From positions 558,001-622,000 of the forward strand of contig NZ_JAIMIB010000001.1 in assembly GCF_019966515.1 (NCBI RefSeq): 64,000 nt of DNA, in the 5' to 3' direction. The DNA comes from Roseovarius aestuarii. Its GTDB lineage: Bacteria > Pseudomonadota > Alphaproteobacteria > Rhodobacterales > Rhodobacteraceae. Positions 46,574 to 55,339 of this stretch are shown one piece after another (position 1 is the first letter of the stretch; the number at the start of each line of letters is the position of its first letter). The notes beneath the pieces are model-generated. The model had not been told where the DNA came from and did not search any database. It saw nothing but the letters and a program-made list of their open reading frames with translations. The translations under genes were made by a program, and so were the position numbers.

Positions 46574-48361
46574 CTATTTCTTTTCGTCGTAGCCCTGTTT
46601 CTGCGCCTTGTAGAGCTGGGCATAAAGCCCGTTATCGGCCAGCAGCTTGGCATGTTTGCCCCGCTCGATCAGCTTGCCCTTCTCCAGCACGAAAATATTA
46701 TCGGCATCCGAGACCGAAGACAGCCGGTGCGCGACCACGATGGTTGTCTTGCCCTTGGTCAGGCGATCAAGCGCGGTCTTGATCCGTGCCTCGGTGGCCT
46801 GATCCAGCGCCGATGTGGCCTCGTCCAGCAACAGGATCGGCGCGTCCCGCAGGAACGCCCGCGCGATGGCGATACGCTGCTTCTGCCCGCCCGAAAGCTG
46901 TGCCCCCTTTGGACCAACGGGCGCGTTCCCCCGGCTGCGGATGAAATCGGCAATCTCGGCGTCTTCGGCTGCCTTCCAGACCACCTCGTCGCTGGCGTCA
47001 CGATTCACGTAGCGGATGTTTTCCCAGAGCGAATTGTTGAAAATCACGATATCCTGGGCCACGACCGAGAACGAGTTGCGCAGTCTTTCCAGCTTCAGCT
47101 TGTCGATGGGGATACCATCAATCGTGATTTCGCCGCCCTGCGCATCATAGAGCCGCGACAAGAGCGACAAGATCGTGGTTTTACCCGACCCGGTGGATCC
47201 GACAATCGCCGAAACCTTACCGCCTTCGAAGGTCATGTTCAGACCTTTGAACAAGGGCTGATCGTCGCTGTAGCTGAAATCGACATCGCGCAGCACGATG
47301 TCCGCGCCGGTGTCAAACTCCTCAATCGGGTCCGCCACATCGTTGATCGTGGGTTTTTCGTCGTAAAAGCCGCGAACCCGGTTGAGAATGACCAGATTGT
47401 TCTGAATCCCGCTCACGAACTGGGCAACCAGCCGCGCCGGGTCGAACACCATGACCATGCCAAGCAGGAAGGTGATGATTTCGGCCCCGTCCGCATCAAA
47501 ATCGGGGCTCAGCACCATATAGCCGCCTCCGCCGATCACCAGGGCATAGACAAAAGCCGTCGAGAGGTCGATCGACGGCATGACAAGCGCCTGTGTCGTC
47601 TGTGACTTCAGGACCAGATCGCGCATCAGCGCCGTGCCTTTCAGCATGCGCCGACGTTCGACCTCTTCCTGGTTGGCGATCTTCACCGTTCGCATACCGT
47701 TGGTCATCTCCTCGATGCCACTCATGTATTCAATCGATGCTTCCTGGATCTTTTCCTGAACTTCCCTGACCCGTTCGGCGACATAGTTCATGACCCAGAT
47801 GATCAGCGGCAGAACGATCAACGCTGTGGCGAACAGATACGGGTTTTTATAAATCAGGTATCCCGACACGATAACGACTGTCACCGAATCCCGGATGGCC
47901 CCGGCGACCGCACCGCCCACGAAGATGCCCAGTGTTTGCGGCTGCCCAACAACCTGTTGCAGGATTTTCCCCGATTTGGTGCGCTCGAAATAGGCCAGAT
48001 CCAGGTTCATCATGTGGTCGATCATGTCACGGCGCACTTCGAACACGACACCATTGCTCATGCGCATCGACGTGATCGGTATCAGATAGGACATAAGCCC
48101 GCGCACCGAAAACAGGAAGAACACGTAGAGACAGACGCCAAACAGTTCCCGCAGCGTGCCGGATTCGAAAATCACGCGCAGGCCGTTTTCAGTCATCGCA
48201 AGAAATTGCTGATACACCACGCCCTGAATGATGATCATGCCAAGGATCAGCAGAATCATCTTCCAGCGAGAGCGGCAATATTTGTGCCACAGCCACTGCA
48301 GATTGTCCTGGTCCTTTACGGACAGGAGCGCACCGTAGTTCTTTTTCTGTTTTTTCGTCAT
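46574..48361 (-). CDS. MsbA-like ABC exporter (fused TM and nucleotide-binding domains)
   Basis: A 595-residue half-transporter that probably acts as a homodimer to flip a lipid-linked glycan or lipid A-type lipid. Six membrane segments fill residues about 35-320 (for example MILLILGMIIIQGVVYQQFL). The nucleotide-binding domain has Walker A IVGSTGSGKTTIL, signature AQLSGGQKQRIAIARAF, Walker B ILLLDEATSALD and the His switch VAHRLSSV. It is convergent with the glycosyltransferase at 45598, seven bases apart. Location inside a glycan cluster supports polysaccharide or glycolipid export. Confidence 0.9.
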   Translation of the reverse strand: MTKKQKKNYGALLSVKDQDNLQWLWHKYCRSRWKMILLILGMIIIQGVVYQQFLAMTENGLRVIFESGTLRELFGVCLYVFFLFSVRGLMSYLIPITSMRMSNGVVFEVRRDMIDHMMNLDLAYFERTKSGKILQQVVGQPQTLGIFVGGAVAGAIRDSVTVVIVSGYLIYKNPYLFATALIVLPLIIWVMNYVAERVREVQEKIQEASIEYMSGIEEMTNGMRTVKIANQEEVERRRMLKGTALMRDLVLKSQTTQALVMPSIDLSTAFVYALVIGGGGYMVLSPDFDADGAEIITFLLGMVMVFDPARLVAQFVSGIQNNLVILNRVRGFYDEKPTINDVADPIEEFDTGADIVLRDVDFSYSDDQPLFKGLNMTFEGGKVSAIVGSTGSGKTTILSLLSRLYDAQGGEITIDGIPIDKLKLERLRNSFSVVAQDIVIFNNSLWENIRYVNRDASDEVVWKAAEDAEIADFIRSRGNAPVGPKGAQLSGGQKQRIAIARAFLRDAPILLLDEATSALDQATEARIKTALDRLTKGKTTIVVAHRLSSVSDADNIFVLEKGKLIERGKHAKLLADNGLYAQLYKAQKQGYDEKK

Positions 48362-48493
48362 GAGTGTCAGCTCATCCGTCAGAGGCGCAGAAGAGTGCTT
48401 TGCCAGCAGTTTCCATATCGTCCCGCCAATTACATATTTGCCTCAGAATGACAACTGAACCCAGACCGATCCCCGGCAAGGCGGTAGCTGGCA

Positions 48494-49444
48494 TCATTTG
48501 CGTTTGACGATGTAATTAAGTTCGGAAAGCGTGGTCTTAATGGCCGGACCACCGTATTTTAGCACATATCGCCACCAGGGCATTATATAGAAATGGCCCC
48601 GCAGGCGTACTTTCTCGACTGCGGCCTCAAGCGACTGGATGATGTCATGATCTTCAGGCAGGCCAAAGGTTCGGGCATCTTTCAACCGCTGCTCGAACAA
48701 GGTCATGCGGGGCACGAACATCTTCTTGCGGCGCTCTCGCGACTCGGCCATCGTATCCAGCCTGTAGCGTGTGCTGACGCCTCCAGCGTTCGAAATTCCG
48801 ACATCCTGCCGGTAGCAAACCAGTTTTTCGTCGATATAGCTGATACGCCCCTCAAGCGCCGCGCGGAACCCGGTGATCAGATCCTCAAACGCCTTACTAT
48901 AACTTGGAAGCGGACCGTACTTACGCCAGAGTTCCCGGCGATAGGCCGAGGTGGCGCCCAGAAACAGCGAATCCGACAACGCTGCTTTGGTTACATCGGT
49001 GGTGTGATAGAAAAGCGCGTGATGGTGCCATGCCTCTGACGGATTTCCATCTCCGTCGACAGTGCTGGCATCCGTGTGCACCAACAGAGCGTCATCGCGC
49101 TCCATCACTTCGAGCAAGCGCGACACCCGGTTAGGCATCGATGTATCATCGGCCGGAAACGGCACGCACACTTCTGCGCTTGCCATATCAACCAGATGGT
49201 TGATGTGACGATTGACACCAAGGTTTTTCCGGTTTTGGTTCAGTACGATATCGTGCGGCCCGTCATAAGCGTCCGCCATCTCGCACATGATTTTGAAAGT
49301 CGCATCCTGCGAGCAATCATCCGACAGAATGATCTCAAGCCCTTCCGCGTCTTGCGACAACGCGCAATTCACCGCTTCGCGGATATAATCTTCTTGGTTA
49401 TAGGCAAGCAGCAAAATGCTCGCGCGATATTGAGATTTGGACAT
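48494..49444 (-). CDS. family 2 glycosyltransferase
   Basis: A 316-residue GT-A enzyme with ASILLLAYNQEDYIREAVNC, IILSDDCSQDATFKIM and the acidic VPFPADDTSMPNRVSRLLEV metal motif. FLGATSAYRRELWRKYGPLP matches YLGASGAWHRELFSKYGPIR of the protein at 45598-46566, showing common origin. It lies on the minus strand just upstream of the ABC exporter, 132 bases away, and may be cotranscribed with it. Acceptor unknown. Confidence 0.9.
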   Translation of the reverse strand: MSKSQYRASILLLAYNQEDYIREAVNCALSQDAEGLEIILSDDCSQDATFKIMCEMADAYDGPHDIVLNQNRKNLGVNRHINHLVDMASAEVCVPFPADDTSMPNRVSRLLEVMERDDALLVHTDASTVDGDGNPSEAWHHHALFYHTTDVTKAALSDSLFLGATSAYRRELWRKYGPLPSYSKAFEDLITGFRAALEGRISYIDEKLVCYRQDVGISNAGGVSTRYRLDTMAESRERRKKMFVPRMTLFEQRLKDARTFGLPEDHDIIQSLEAAVEKVRLRGHFYIMPWWRYVLKYGGPAIKTTLSELNYIVKRK

Positions 49445-49693
49445 GACAATCTTTAGGTGTGGGCTACCGTGCGCACCCGCTACTAGGGCTGCAAATAAAG
49501 ATCAACCGCTATCGGCATGAAAAACGCCTTCCTGACTTTTGCGCACCATATGGATATATCGCCATGACGTTGCAACCGTGAAACTGCGGATTGCGTAATG
49601 GCACCCACAATGTTCTGGCTTTCGTCCGGTGGACAAATTCTAGTAAGAATGATCAGAACTGAATGCCCGCCGCCCTGGAACAGGAAAACAACA

Positions 49694-50167
49694 ATGCACC
49701 GAAACAGGTATTTTCTGATCACCTGGGCGTTGATATCGCTGCTGAGCGCGGCGTCATGCGGTTTCACGCCGGTCTATGCACCGGGCACGGGAACGCAACA
49801 GGCACTTTCAGAAATCGAGATTGCGGAACCGAAAAGCAAACAAAGCTATCTTTTCGTGCGCGAGATGGAAGATCGTATCGGCCGCTCGACAAACCCGAGC
49901 AAGCTGCTGAAATATGAGGTCAAAATCCGGGGTGAAGGTGTCGAAAGCGATTCTGATCGACGGCGTTTTGTTGGGGTCGTGACCTATCGGCTGATTGAAA
50001 ACGAAACCAAAAAGCTCGTGGCCTCGGGGAGTGTGGATTCATTTGCCGGTTACTCGGTTTCAGATGGGTTGCTTATCAGCGCGCGCGAGGATGCTGTCGA
50101 CCGGTTGATCGTCGTCCTTGCAGATCAGGTCACCCGGGAACTCATCGCCAAACTGGCCCAGCCATAA
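49694..50167 (+). CDS. LptE-like outer-membrane lipoprotein
   Basis: A 157-residue lipoprotein. The signal peptide ends in SAAS-C and the mature protein starts CGFTPVYAPGTGT, the hallmark of alphaproteobacterial LptE, the plug of the LptD lipopolysaccharide translocon. The rest (RRRFVGVVTYRLIENETKKL, RLIVVLADQVTRELIAKL) fits the LptE fold. The usual roseobacter lptE is expected between leuS and holA; here the neighbours are glycan genes, so this may be a second copy. The ATG at 49694 begins the signal peptide. Confidence 0.8.
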   Translation: MHRNRYFLITWALISLLSAASCGFTPVYAPGTGTQQALSEIEIAEPKSKQSYLFVREMEDRIGRSTNPSKLLKYEVKIRGEGVESDSDRRRFVGVVTYRLIENETKKLVASGSVDSFAGYSVSDGLLISAREDAVDRLIVVLADQVTRELIAKLAQP

Positions 50168-50470
50168 CGCCCTATCAGGAAAAAAGTCGATGATTTGCGC
50201 CCCGGGGCGATTACGTGACCGCGCCAAATATTGGTTTCAGCCCCATGGCGCGATGGCAACATTACGCCAAACATCGGCGCCAGCGACGATAAGGCCCAGT
50301 TGGGCCCACGACGTTAGACGCCAATGCATTTCATTAGGAATGGCCATACCGTGGGATGCGAAAAATTGCCGATAGGACGCCCGGCGCGTCGTTCCTGATT
50401 TTTTGATCGCGACTTTGCTGATCCTCGTCTTGGCCTGATCAATAACTTGGCCGACTTTTTCGTCACCACC
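50168..50470. other. 303-base region without a recognised gene
   Basis: Contains a perfect palindrome GGCCCA-GT-TGGGCC (50293-50306) and a weak hairpin-plus-T feature at 50376-50404. Short open frames show no family or ribosome site. It lies between the LptE-like gene and the end of the Lrp-type gene. Confidence 0.5.
50376..50404 (+). terminator. weak candidate terminator
   Basis: GACGC (50376-50380) pairs with GCGTC (50386-50390) around CCGGC, followed after eight bases by six T. The stem is short and the T tract distant, so it may only weakly terminate the lipoprotein transcript. Confidence 0.3.
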
Positions 50471-50926
50471 CTAGCTCGCAGGCAAAGAGTTTCTTCTGAT
50501 CATTGTCCGCAACGCAAAGCTAGATCGCATCGAACGGATGCCGCCAATTTGCATCAACCCATCCTCCAGAAACCGGTCAAAGGCCGACAGGTCCGCCGCC
50601 ACGACGCGGATCAGCACATCGCGTGTACCGGTCATAAGATAGCACTCCATCACCTCGTCAAACCGCAGCAGCGCGGCTTCGAATGCCTTGATGGCATCGC
50701 GCGACTGGGTATCGAGTTCGACAAAGATAAAGACATTCAGCGGCAGGCCCAGCTTTTCCTGATCCACGCGGGCCGAGTACCCGGTAATGACCCCATCCGC
50801 CTCAAGCCGGGCAATCCGCCGGGCGCAGGGCGTCGGAGACAGGCCCACAGCCTCTGAAAGCTCGCCCAATTTCTGGCGGCCATCGCATTGCAGGGCCGCG
50901 ATTATCTGCCTGTCGAGATGGTCCAT
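50471..50926 (-). CDS. Lrp/AsnC-family transcriptional regulator
   Basis: A 151-residue regulator starting MDHLDRQIIAALQCDGRQKL, with the helix-turn-helix LGELSEAVGLSPTPCARRIA and a C-terminal RAM (ligand-binding) domain (FDEVMECYLMTGTRDVLIRV). ATG at 50926 gives the canonical start and has GAGAA before it; the frame is open to 50977. It is divergent from leucine dehydrogenase, so it probably senses branched-chain amino acids and controls that gene. Confidence 0.9.
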   Translation of the reverse strand: MDHLDRQIIAALQCDGRQKLGELSEAVGLSPTPCARRIARLEADGVITGYSARVDQEKLGLPLNVFIFVELDTQSRDAIKAFEAALLRFDEVMECYLMTGTRDVLIRVVAADLSAFDRFLEDGLMQIGGIRSMRSSFALRTMIRRNSLPAS

Positions 50927-51046
50927 TTTCTCTAAAAACCTTGGCTGATTTAGTGATTCCATGCTGTCGTAACGCAATTTTTATCTCAATACGCTGTTTT
51001 TTCACGTATCGCATCCTTTATTCCTACATGTAGGAGGACCCGTTCC

Positions 51047-52093
51047 ATGCTCACGAAAATCGCATCTACCACCCACGAAGCCGTTTATCAGATCTCAGAC
51101 CCGGAGACCGGGCTGCAAGGGTTCATCGCGCTGCATTCCACGCGGCTCGGGCCCGCGGCGGGTGGTCTCAGAATGCGGGAATACGACAGCGCTCAGGCCG
51201 CTCTTGAGGATGTGCTGAAGCTCTCACGCGGCATGACCTACAAGAATGCTGCGGCAGGGTTGCCCCTCGGCGGCGGCAAAGCCGTGATCATGGGTGACCC
51301 CAAGGTCAAGAAAACGCCGGAACTGCTTCGCGCCATGGGGCGCGCCGTCGACGCGCTCGACGGGCGCTACTGGACCGCCGAGGATATGGGCATGAGCCCC
51401 GAAGACATGGCGGAACTGGCACGCGAAACCCGCTATGTTGCCGGGTTGGACAGCGGCAGCCATGCCAGCGGCGATCCATCGCCGGTCACTGCTGAGGGTG
51501 TATTCAACGCGATGCAAGTGGGTGCCACCCACCGCTTTGGCAGCGCCGATCTGAAGGGCAAGACCGTCGCCATTCAGGGTTTGGGCCATGTTGGCTGGCA
51601 CCTGTGCAGAATGCTTCACGACGTCGGCGCCCGACTGATCGTGGCGGACATGGACGCCGCGCGCGTTGCCGGTACGGTCAAGGAATTCGGCGCGCAACCG
51701 GCAGCGCCGGATGAGATTCACCGGGTCGAGGCCGACATCTTTGCGCCCTGCGCGATTGGTGGCACTCTCAACTCCCGAACCATTCCTGAGCTGCGCGCCA
51801 GCCTTGTCTGCGGCGCTGCCAACAACCAACTGGCACAAACATCGGATGCAGACATATTGGACGAACGCGATATTCTCTACCTGCCCGATTATGTCGCCAA
51901 TGGCGGCGGCATCATCAATGTCGCAGCCGAAATCCTGAAAATCGAGAACCGCACCCCCTGGGTCGCCGAAAAACTCGACACGTTGCGCCAGACGATGCAA
52001 CGGATCCTGTCCAAAGCACGCGCCGAACGCAGCAGCCCGGCGCATGTAGCGGATCGCACCGTGGACGAACTGATCCTGCAAGAAGCTGTCTGA
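51047..52093 (+). CDS. leucine dehydrogenase (Glu/Leu/Phe/Val family)
   Basis: NAD-dependent oxidative deamination of branched-chain amino acids. The 348-residue product has GPAAGGLRMREYDSAQAAL, the catalytic Lys region GMTYKNAAAGLPLGGGKAVI with Lys in MTYKNA, TAEDMGMSPEDMAEL, and the NAD motif VAIQGLGHVGWHLCRML. TAGGAGGA precedes the ATG, a very strong ribosome site. Size and motifs match leucine dehydrogenases rather than the larger glutamate enzymes. It is divergent from the Lrp gene. Confidence 0.92.
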   Translation: MLTKIASTTHEAVYQISDPETGLQGFIALHSTRLGPAAGGLRMREYDSAQAALEDVLKLSRGMTYKNAAAGLPLGGGKAVIMGDPKVKKTPELLRAMGRAVDALDGRYWTAEDMGMSPEDMAELARETRYVAGLDSGSHASGDPSPVTAEGVFNAMQVGATHRFGSADLKGKTVAIQGLGHVGWHLCRMLHDVGARLIVADMDAARVAGTVKEFGAQPAAPDEIHRVEADIFAPCAIGGTLNSRTIPELRASLVCGAANNQLAQTSDADILDERDILYLPDYVANGGGIINVAAEILKIENRTPWVAEKLDTLRQTMQRILSKARAERSSPAHVADRTVDELILQEAV

Positions 52094-52154
52094 TACGCTC
52101 GGTCAATGCTAAGCCCCGTGTGAAAGGAATGAGTGGTTAACCGGTGATCATCCG

Positions 52155-52176
52155 GCGGTTTTGAATTGAAAACCGC
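52155..52176. promoter_or_regulatory. perfect dyad between leucine dehydrogenase and the lipoprotein gene
   Basis: GCGGTTTT (52155-52162) and AAAACCGC (52169-52176) are perfect inverted copies with a 6-base spacer. There is no T run after it, so a terminator is unlikely. It could be an operator or a stem loop in the 145-base gap. Confidence 0.35.
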
Positions 52177-52238
52177 GGGCGGTTTCGGCATTGATCCCCT
52201 CGAGCAGTATCGCGCAAAAGAGCGAAGGGGCAGGAGCA

Positions 52239-52589
52239 ATGAAGAACATTCTGATTCTGGGTTTGGCAGGTGCATTGCTTTCCGGCTGTGGCAGCAGTTC
52301 CACCCAGCCCCGACGCACGATCAGCACGGCTCCCCTGCCCTTCGCTTCGGGTCCGCTCAGCAACGCCTGTCTACGATCTGACCGTGGCGCACGATCCGGC
52401 AAGCTATGTGGCTGCATTCAGGCCGTCGCCAATCAGACGCTTACCGGCAGCGAGCAACAACGGGCAGTGCTGTTTTACACCAACCCTCAACAAGCGCAGG
52501 ATATCCGGCAATCCAAACGTGCCAGCGATGAACATTTCTGGAAAACCTACAGCGCCTATGCCGAACGCGCCGAACGCATCTGCCGCTAA
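52239..52589 (+). CDS. small lipoprotein, unknown function
   Basis: A 116-residue protein. MKNILILGLAGALLSGC is a lipoprotein signal with the lipobox LSGC. The mature part has CLRSDRGARSGKLCGCIQAV and ends RASDEHFWKTYSAYAERAER, with four Cys that could form disulfides. GCAGGAG precedes the ATG at 52239. Similar Rhodobacteraceae proteins exist to my recollection but without a known function. It ends convergently with the racemase gene, the two 3' ends overlapping by four bases. Confidence 0.78.
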   Translation: MKNILILGLAGALLSGCGSSSTQPRRTISTAPLPFASGPLSNACLRSDRGARSGKLCGCIQAVANQTLTGSEQQRAVLFYTNPQQAQDIRQSKRASDEHFWKTYSAYAERAERICR

Positions 52590-53275
52590 GTAATCCGACC
52601 TTCGGCAAATCCGACGATGGCGTCGGTCAGGCAATCAAGGCTGTCCAGCCACGAGGTGGCTTCGGGCAGATACCCTGTCAGCAATGACAGCTCCGTACAG
52701 GCGATCAGCAGGTGATCGGCGCCGCTGTCCAGTAAAAGCTGCGCCTGCGCGGCCATTGCGGGGCCGGTTTCCGTTGCTTCTGCGCCCGCTTTAACCGCCC
52801 GGATCATCGCCAGCATGGCGTCTTCATCCCCGGTCCAGACCGGTGACAACCCGTGATCCGCAAAGCATGTATCGAACACGCCCACGCGGCGGGTCGCGGG
52901 GGACGCCAGCATGCCCACGCGGCCCGCCCCGGACGCGGCAAGGCTCTGCGCTGTCATGGTGATCATGTTCAGAAAGGGCAGATCGCTGGCCGCCTCGATC
53001 GCGGGCGCATAGTGGTGCGCGGTGTTACACGGCATCGCCAACGCCTGCGCCCCCGCCGCCCCAAGATCGCGCGCCATGCCGCGCAGCACCGGGCCCGGAT
53101 CCGCGCCGCCACCTTCGATCAGCGCCGCGATGCGCGACGGCACCTGCGGGTTCTGATGCACGATCAGCGGCACGTGATCGGAATCGTCACGCGCCGGAAT
53201 CGCCTTCAGTACCTTCTGCATCAGCAGGATGGTGGCCTCGGGCCCCATCCCGCCCAGGATGCCGACTGGTTTCAT
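52586..53275 (-). CDS. aspartate/glutamate racemase family protein
   Basis: A 229-residue cofactor-independent racemase. [14 protein letters not shown] is the family start, and the two catalytic Cys lie in [14 protein letters not shown] (Cys83) and [11 protein letters not shown] (Cys193). Members convert L- and D-Asp, Glu or related acids. The ATG overlaps the stop of the cysteate sulfo-lyase-like gene, so the two enzymes are probably cotranslated and may act in one pathway, for example on D- or L-forms of a sulfonated amino acid. The exact substrate is not visible. Confidence 0.88.
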   Translation of the reverse strand: MKPVGILGGMGPEATILLMQKVLKAIPARDDSDHVPLIVHQNPQVPSRIAALIEGGGADPGPVLRGMARDLGAAGAQALAMPCNTAHHYAPAIEAASDLPFLNMITMTAQSLAASGAGRVGMLASPATRRVGVFDTCFADHGLSPVWTGDEDAMLAMIRAVKAGAEATETGPAMAAQAQLLLDSGADHLLIACTELSLLTGYLPEATSWLDSLDCLTDAIVGFAEGRIT

Positions 53276-54276
53276 TTCGGGACGTCAAAGCAATGCGTAT
53301 ACCCGGTCAGGCCGATCGCACCGCCGGTGTGCAGGAACACGATCCGTTCGCCCTTTTTGAAATGGCCCTTGCGGATCAGGTCGATCAGACCGGCGCCGCC
53401 CTTGGCTGAATAGACCGGATCCAGCAGGATCGCCTCGGTTTTCGCAAAGATATCTATTGCTTCCAGTGTGTCCTCGCCAGGCATACCGTAACCGGGTCCG
53501 ACATAATCGGTATTAGCCACCACGTCCTCGCGCGCCACCACCCCGGGGCAGCCCAGCTTTTCGGCGGTTTTCACTGCAAGGCTAAAGACATTCTCTTCCT
53601 GTTTCGGCTTGGGCGCCCGCACCCCGATGCCCAAAAGCGGAATATTTGCATTCATCGCCTTGAGGCCGGTGATCAGGCCCGCCTGCGTTCCGGCCGACCC
53701 GGTGGCATGCACGATGTGATCGACGTTCAGACCCATGGTCACGAACTGGTTCAGCATCTCGAAGGCGCAGTTGACATAGCCCAGTGCGCCGGTCGCGTTC
53801 GAGCCACCCCCGGGGATGGTATAAACATTGCGGCCCTCGGCGCGGAACTTGTCGGCGACCGCTTCCATCTCGGCATTCATGTCCAGATCGGGGCCGCGAT
53901 GTTCCATCGTCGCTCCGTGCAGGTGATCCAGCAGGACATTGCCGCTGTATTTGTAGTTGTCAAAATTATAGCCGGTGCGATCTTCCAGCAGGATATGGCA
54001 ATCCATGCCCAGCTTAGCGGCGGCGGCGGCGGTCTGACGCGCGTGGTTCGATTGCGTCGCGCCCTGCGTCATCACCATGTCCGCGCCCTGCGCCTGCGCC
54101 TCGGCCATCAGGAATTCCAGCTTGCGGGTCTTGTTACCGCCGGTACTGAGCCCGGTGCAATCGTCGCGCTTGATCCAGATTTCCGGCCCGCCCAGATGCT
54201 CACTCAGGCGCGGCATCAGTTCAAGCGGGGTGGCCAGATGGGCCAGACGGACCCGAGGGAATTTGGCAAGGTTCAT
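53272..54276 (-). CDS. cuyA: L-cysteate sulfo-lyase / D-cysteine desulfhydrase (CuyA-like)
   Basis: A 334-residue PLP enzyme of the ACC deaminase/D-cysteine desulfhydrase family. [20 protein letters not shown] holds the PLP lysine (about Lys49), [20 protein letters not shown] the Ser/Asn-binding region, and [20 protein letters not shown] is family-typical. To my recollection the sequence is very close to CuyA of marine roseobacters, which releases sulfite, ammonia and pyruvate from L-cysteate. The ATG at 54276 has GGAG before it. A LysR gene is divergent and an Asp/Glu racemase is coupled downstream. No sulfite exporter (cuyZ) is beside it. Confidence 0.87.
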   Translation of the reverse strand: MNLAKFPRVRLAHLATPLELMPRLSEHLGGPEIWIKRDDCTGLSTGGNKTRKLEFLMAEAQAQGADMVMTQGATQSNHARQTAAAAAKLGMDCHILLEDRTGYNFDNYKYSGNVLLDHLHGATMEHRGPDLDMNAEMEAVADKFRAEGRNVYTIPGGGSNATGALGYVNCAFEMLNQFVTMGLNVDHIVHATGSAGTQAGLITGLKAMNANIPLLGIGVRAPKPKQEENVFSLAVKTAEKLGCPGVVAREDVVANTDYVGPGYGMPGEDTLEAIDIFAKTEAILLDPVYSAKGGAGLIDLIRKGHFKKGERIVFLHTGGAIGLTGYTHCFDVPK

Positions 54277-54384
54277 GGGGTTTCTCCATATTTGACGTTT
54301 ATCGACATTAAACACATCTCATTCCCCCAAACAAATTCGAAATCCGGACTTCTTTTTGCATATCCTGCAACTTATACTACTTAG

Positions 54385-55320
54385 ATGAGGCTCGAATGGA
54401 TCGAAGATATTCTGGCGGTGCTCGACACTGGATCGTTCAGCGCCGCGGCAGAACGGCGGTTTCTGACACCCTCGGCCTTTACCCGCCGCATCCGAGGGAT
54501 CGAGGATGCGCTTGGCTGCGCCCTTTTCGACCGCGACCGCAAACCGGTGACCCTGCTGCCGCATGTCCGCGCGATGGAAGCAGAGCTGCGCGAGGCTGCC
54601 CGCCGTTTCCGCGAATTGCGCGCCGGGCTGTCGGACCGTGACGGGCTCAACCGCAAGCGCCTGACGCTGGGCTGCCAGCACGCGCTGACCACCATGGTCT
54701 CGCCGCTGCTGACCCGCAGCCTGACCGAAGAGCGCGATATCGAGCTGCGCATCCGTTCGGGCACCCGCAGCGAATGCCAGTTGATGCTGCTCAGGCGGGA
54801 AATCGACTTTGGCCTGGTCTACCAGACCGATGACGAGGCCACCGCCTTTGACCGGCGGCTCTTTGAACAGATCGCCTTTGGCGCGGATCACCTGATCCCC
54901 GTCGCGAACCTGCAGGGCAACGCCCAGCTGCGGCAGGCGCTGGACCGGATGGAACTGCCGCTGATCATCTACCCGGCCGATATCTACTTGGGCGAAATCC
55001 TGCGCCTGCACCTGCTGCCCGCGCTCCCGCGTGAGGCGATCACCCGCAATGTCGCCGAAACCGGGCTGACGCCCGCAGTGCTGCAATTCATCCGGCAGGG
55101 GCTGGGCATCGGTTGGCTGCCGCGTTCGGTCGCGCATGAGGCGCTGGCGCGGGGCGAACTGACCGACCTCTCAGACCGCCTGCCCGGCAGACGGCTCAAC
55201 ATCCGGCTGCTGCGCACGCTTTCGGGCGGTAATGCGCTGGCCGATGCGGCCTGGGCGCGCCTGCGGACGCAGGCCGCGCAAATCCGCGTGGATGGGATCG
55301 ACACCGCGCCCCCGGACTAG
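54385..55320 (+). CDS. LysR-family transcriptional regulator
   Basis: A 311-residue regulator. LEWIEDILAVLDTGSFSAAA and AERRFLTPSAFTRRIRGIED form the winged helix-turn-helix (2-60), followed by a substrate-binding domain (about 90-300). The start is the first ATG, about 108 bases from the divergent CuyA-like gene, which it probably regulates. Ligand is likely the pathway substrate or product. Confidence 0.9.
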   Translation: MRLEWIEDILAVLDTGSFSAAAERRFLTPSAFTRRIRGIEDALGCALFDRDRKPVTLLPHVRAMEAELREAARRFRELRAGLSDRDGLNRKRLTLGCQHALTTMVSPLLTRSLTEERDIELRIRSGTRSECQLMLLRREIDFGLVYQTDDEATAFDRRLFEQIAFGADHLIPVANLQGNAQLRQALDRMELPLIIYPADIYLGEILRLHLLPALPREAITRNVAETGLTPAVLQFIRQGLGIGWLPRSVAHEALARGELTDLSDRLPGRRLNIRLLRTLSGGNALADAAWARLRTQAAQIRVDGIDTAPPD

Positions 55321-55339
55321 GGAGCGCGGGCAAACCTCT

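Noticed and set aside
50293-50306. GGCCCA-GT-TGGGCC palindrome as a terminator
   Set aside because: Loop of two bases and no T run; probably chance in GC-rich DNA.
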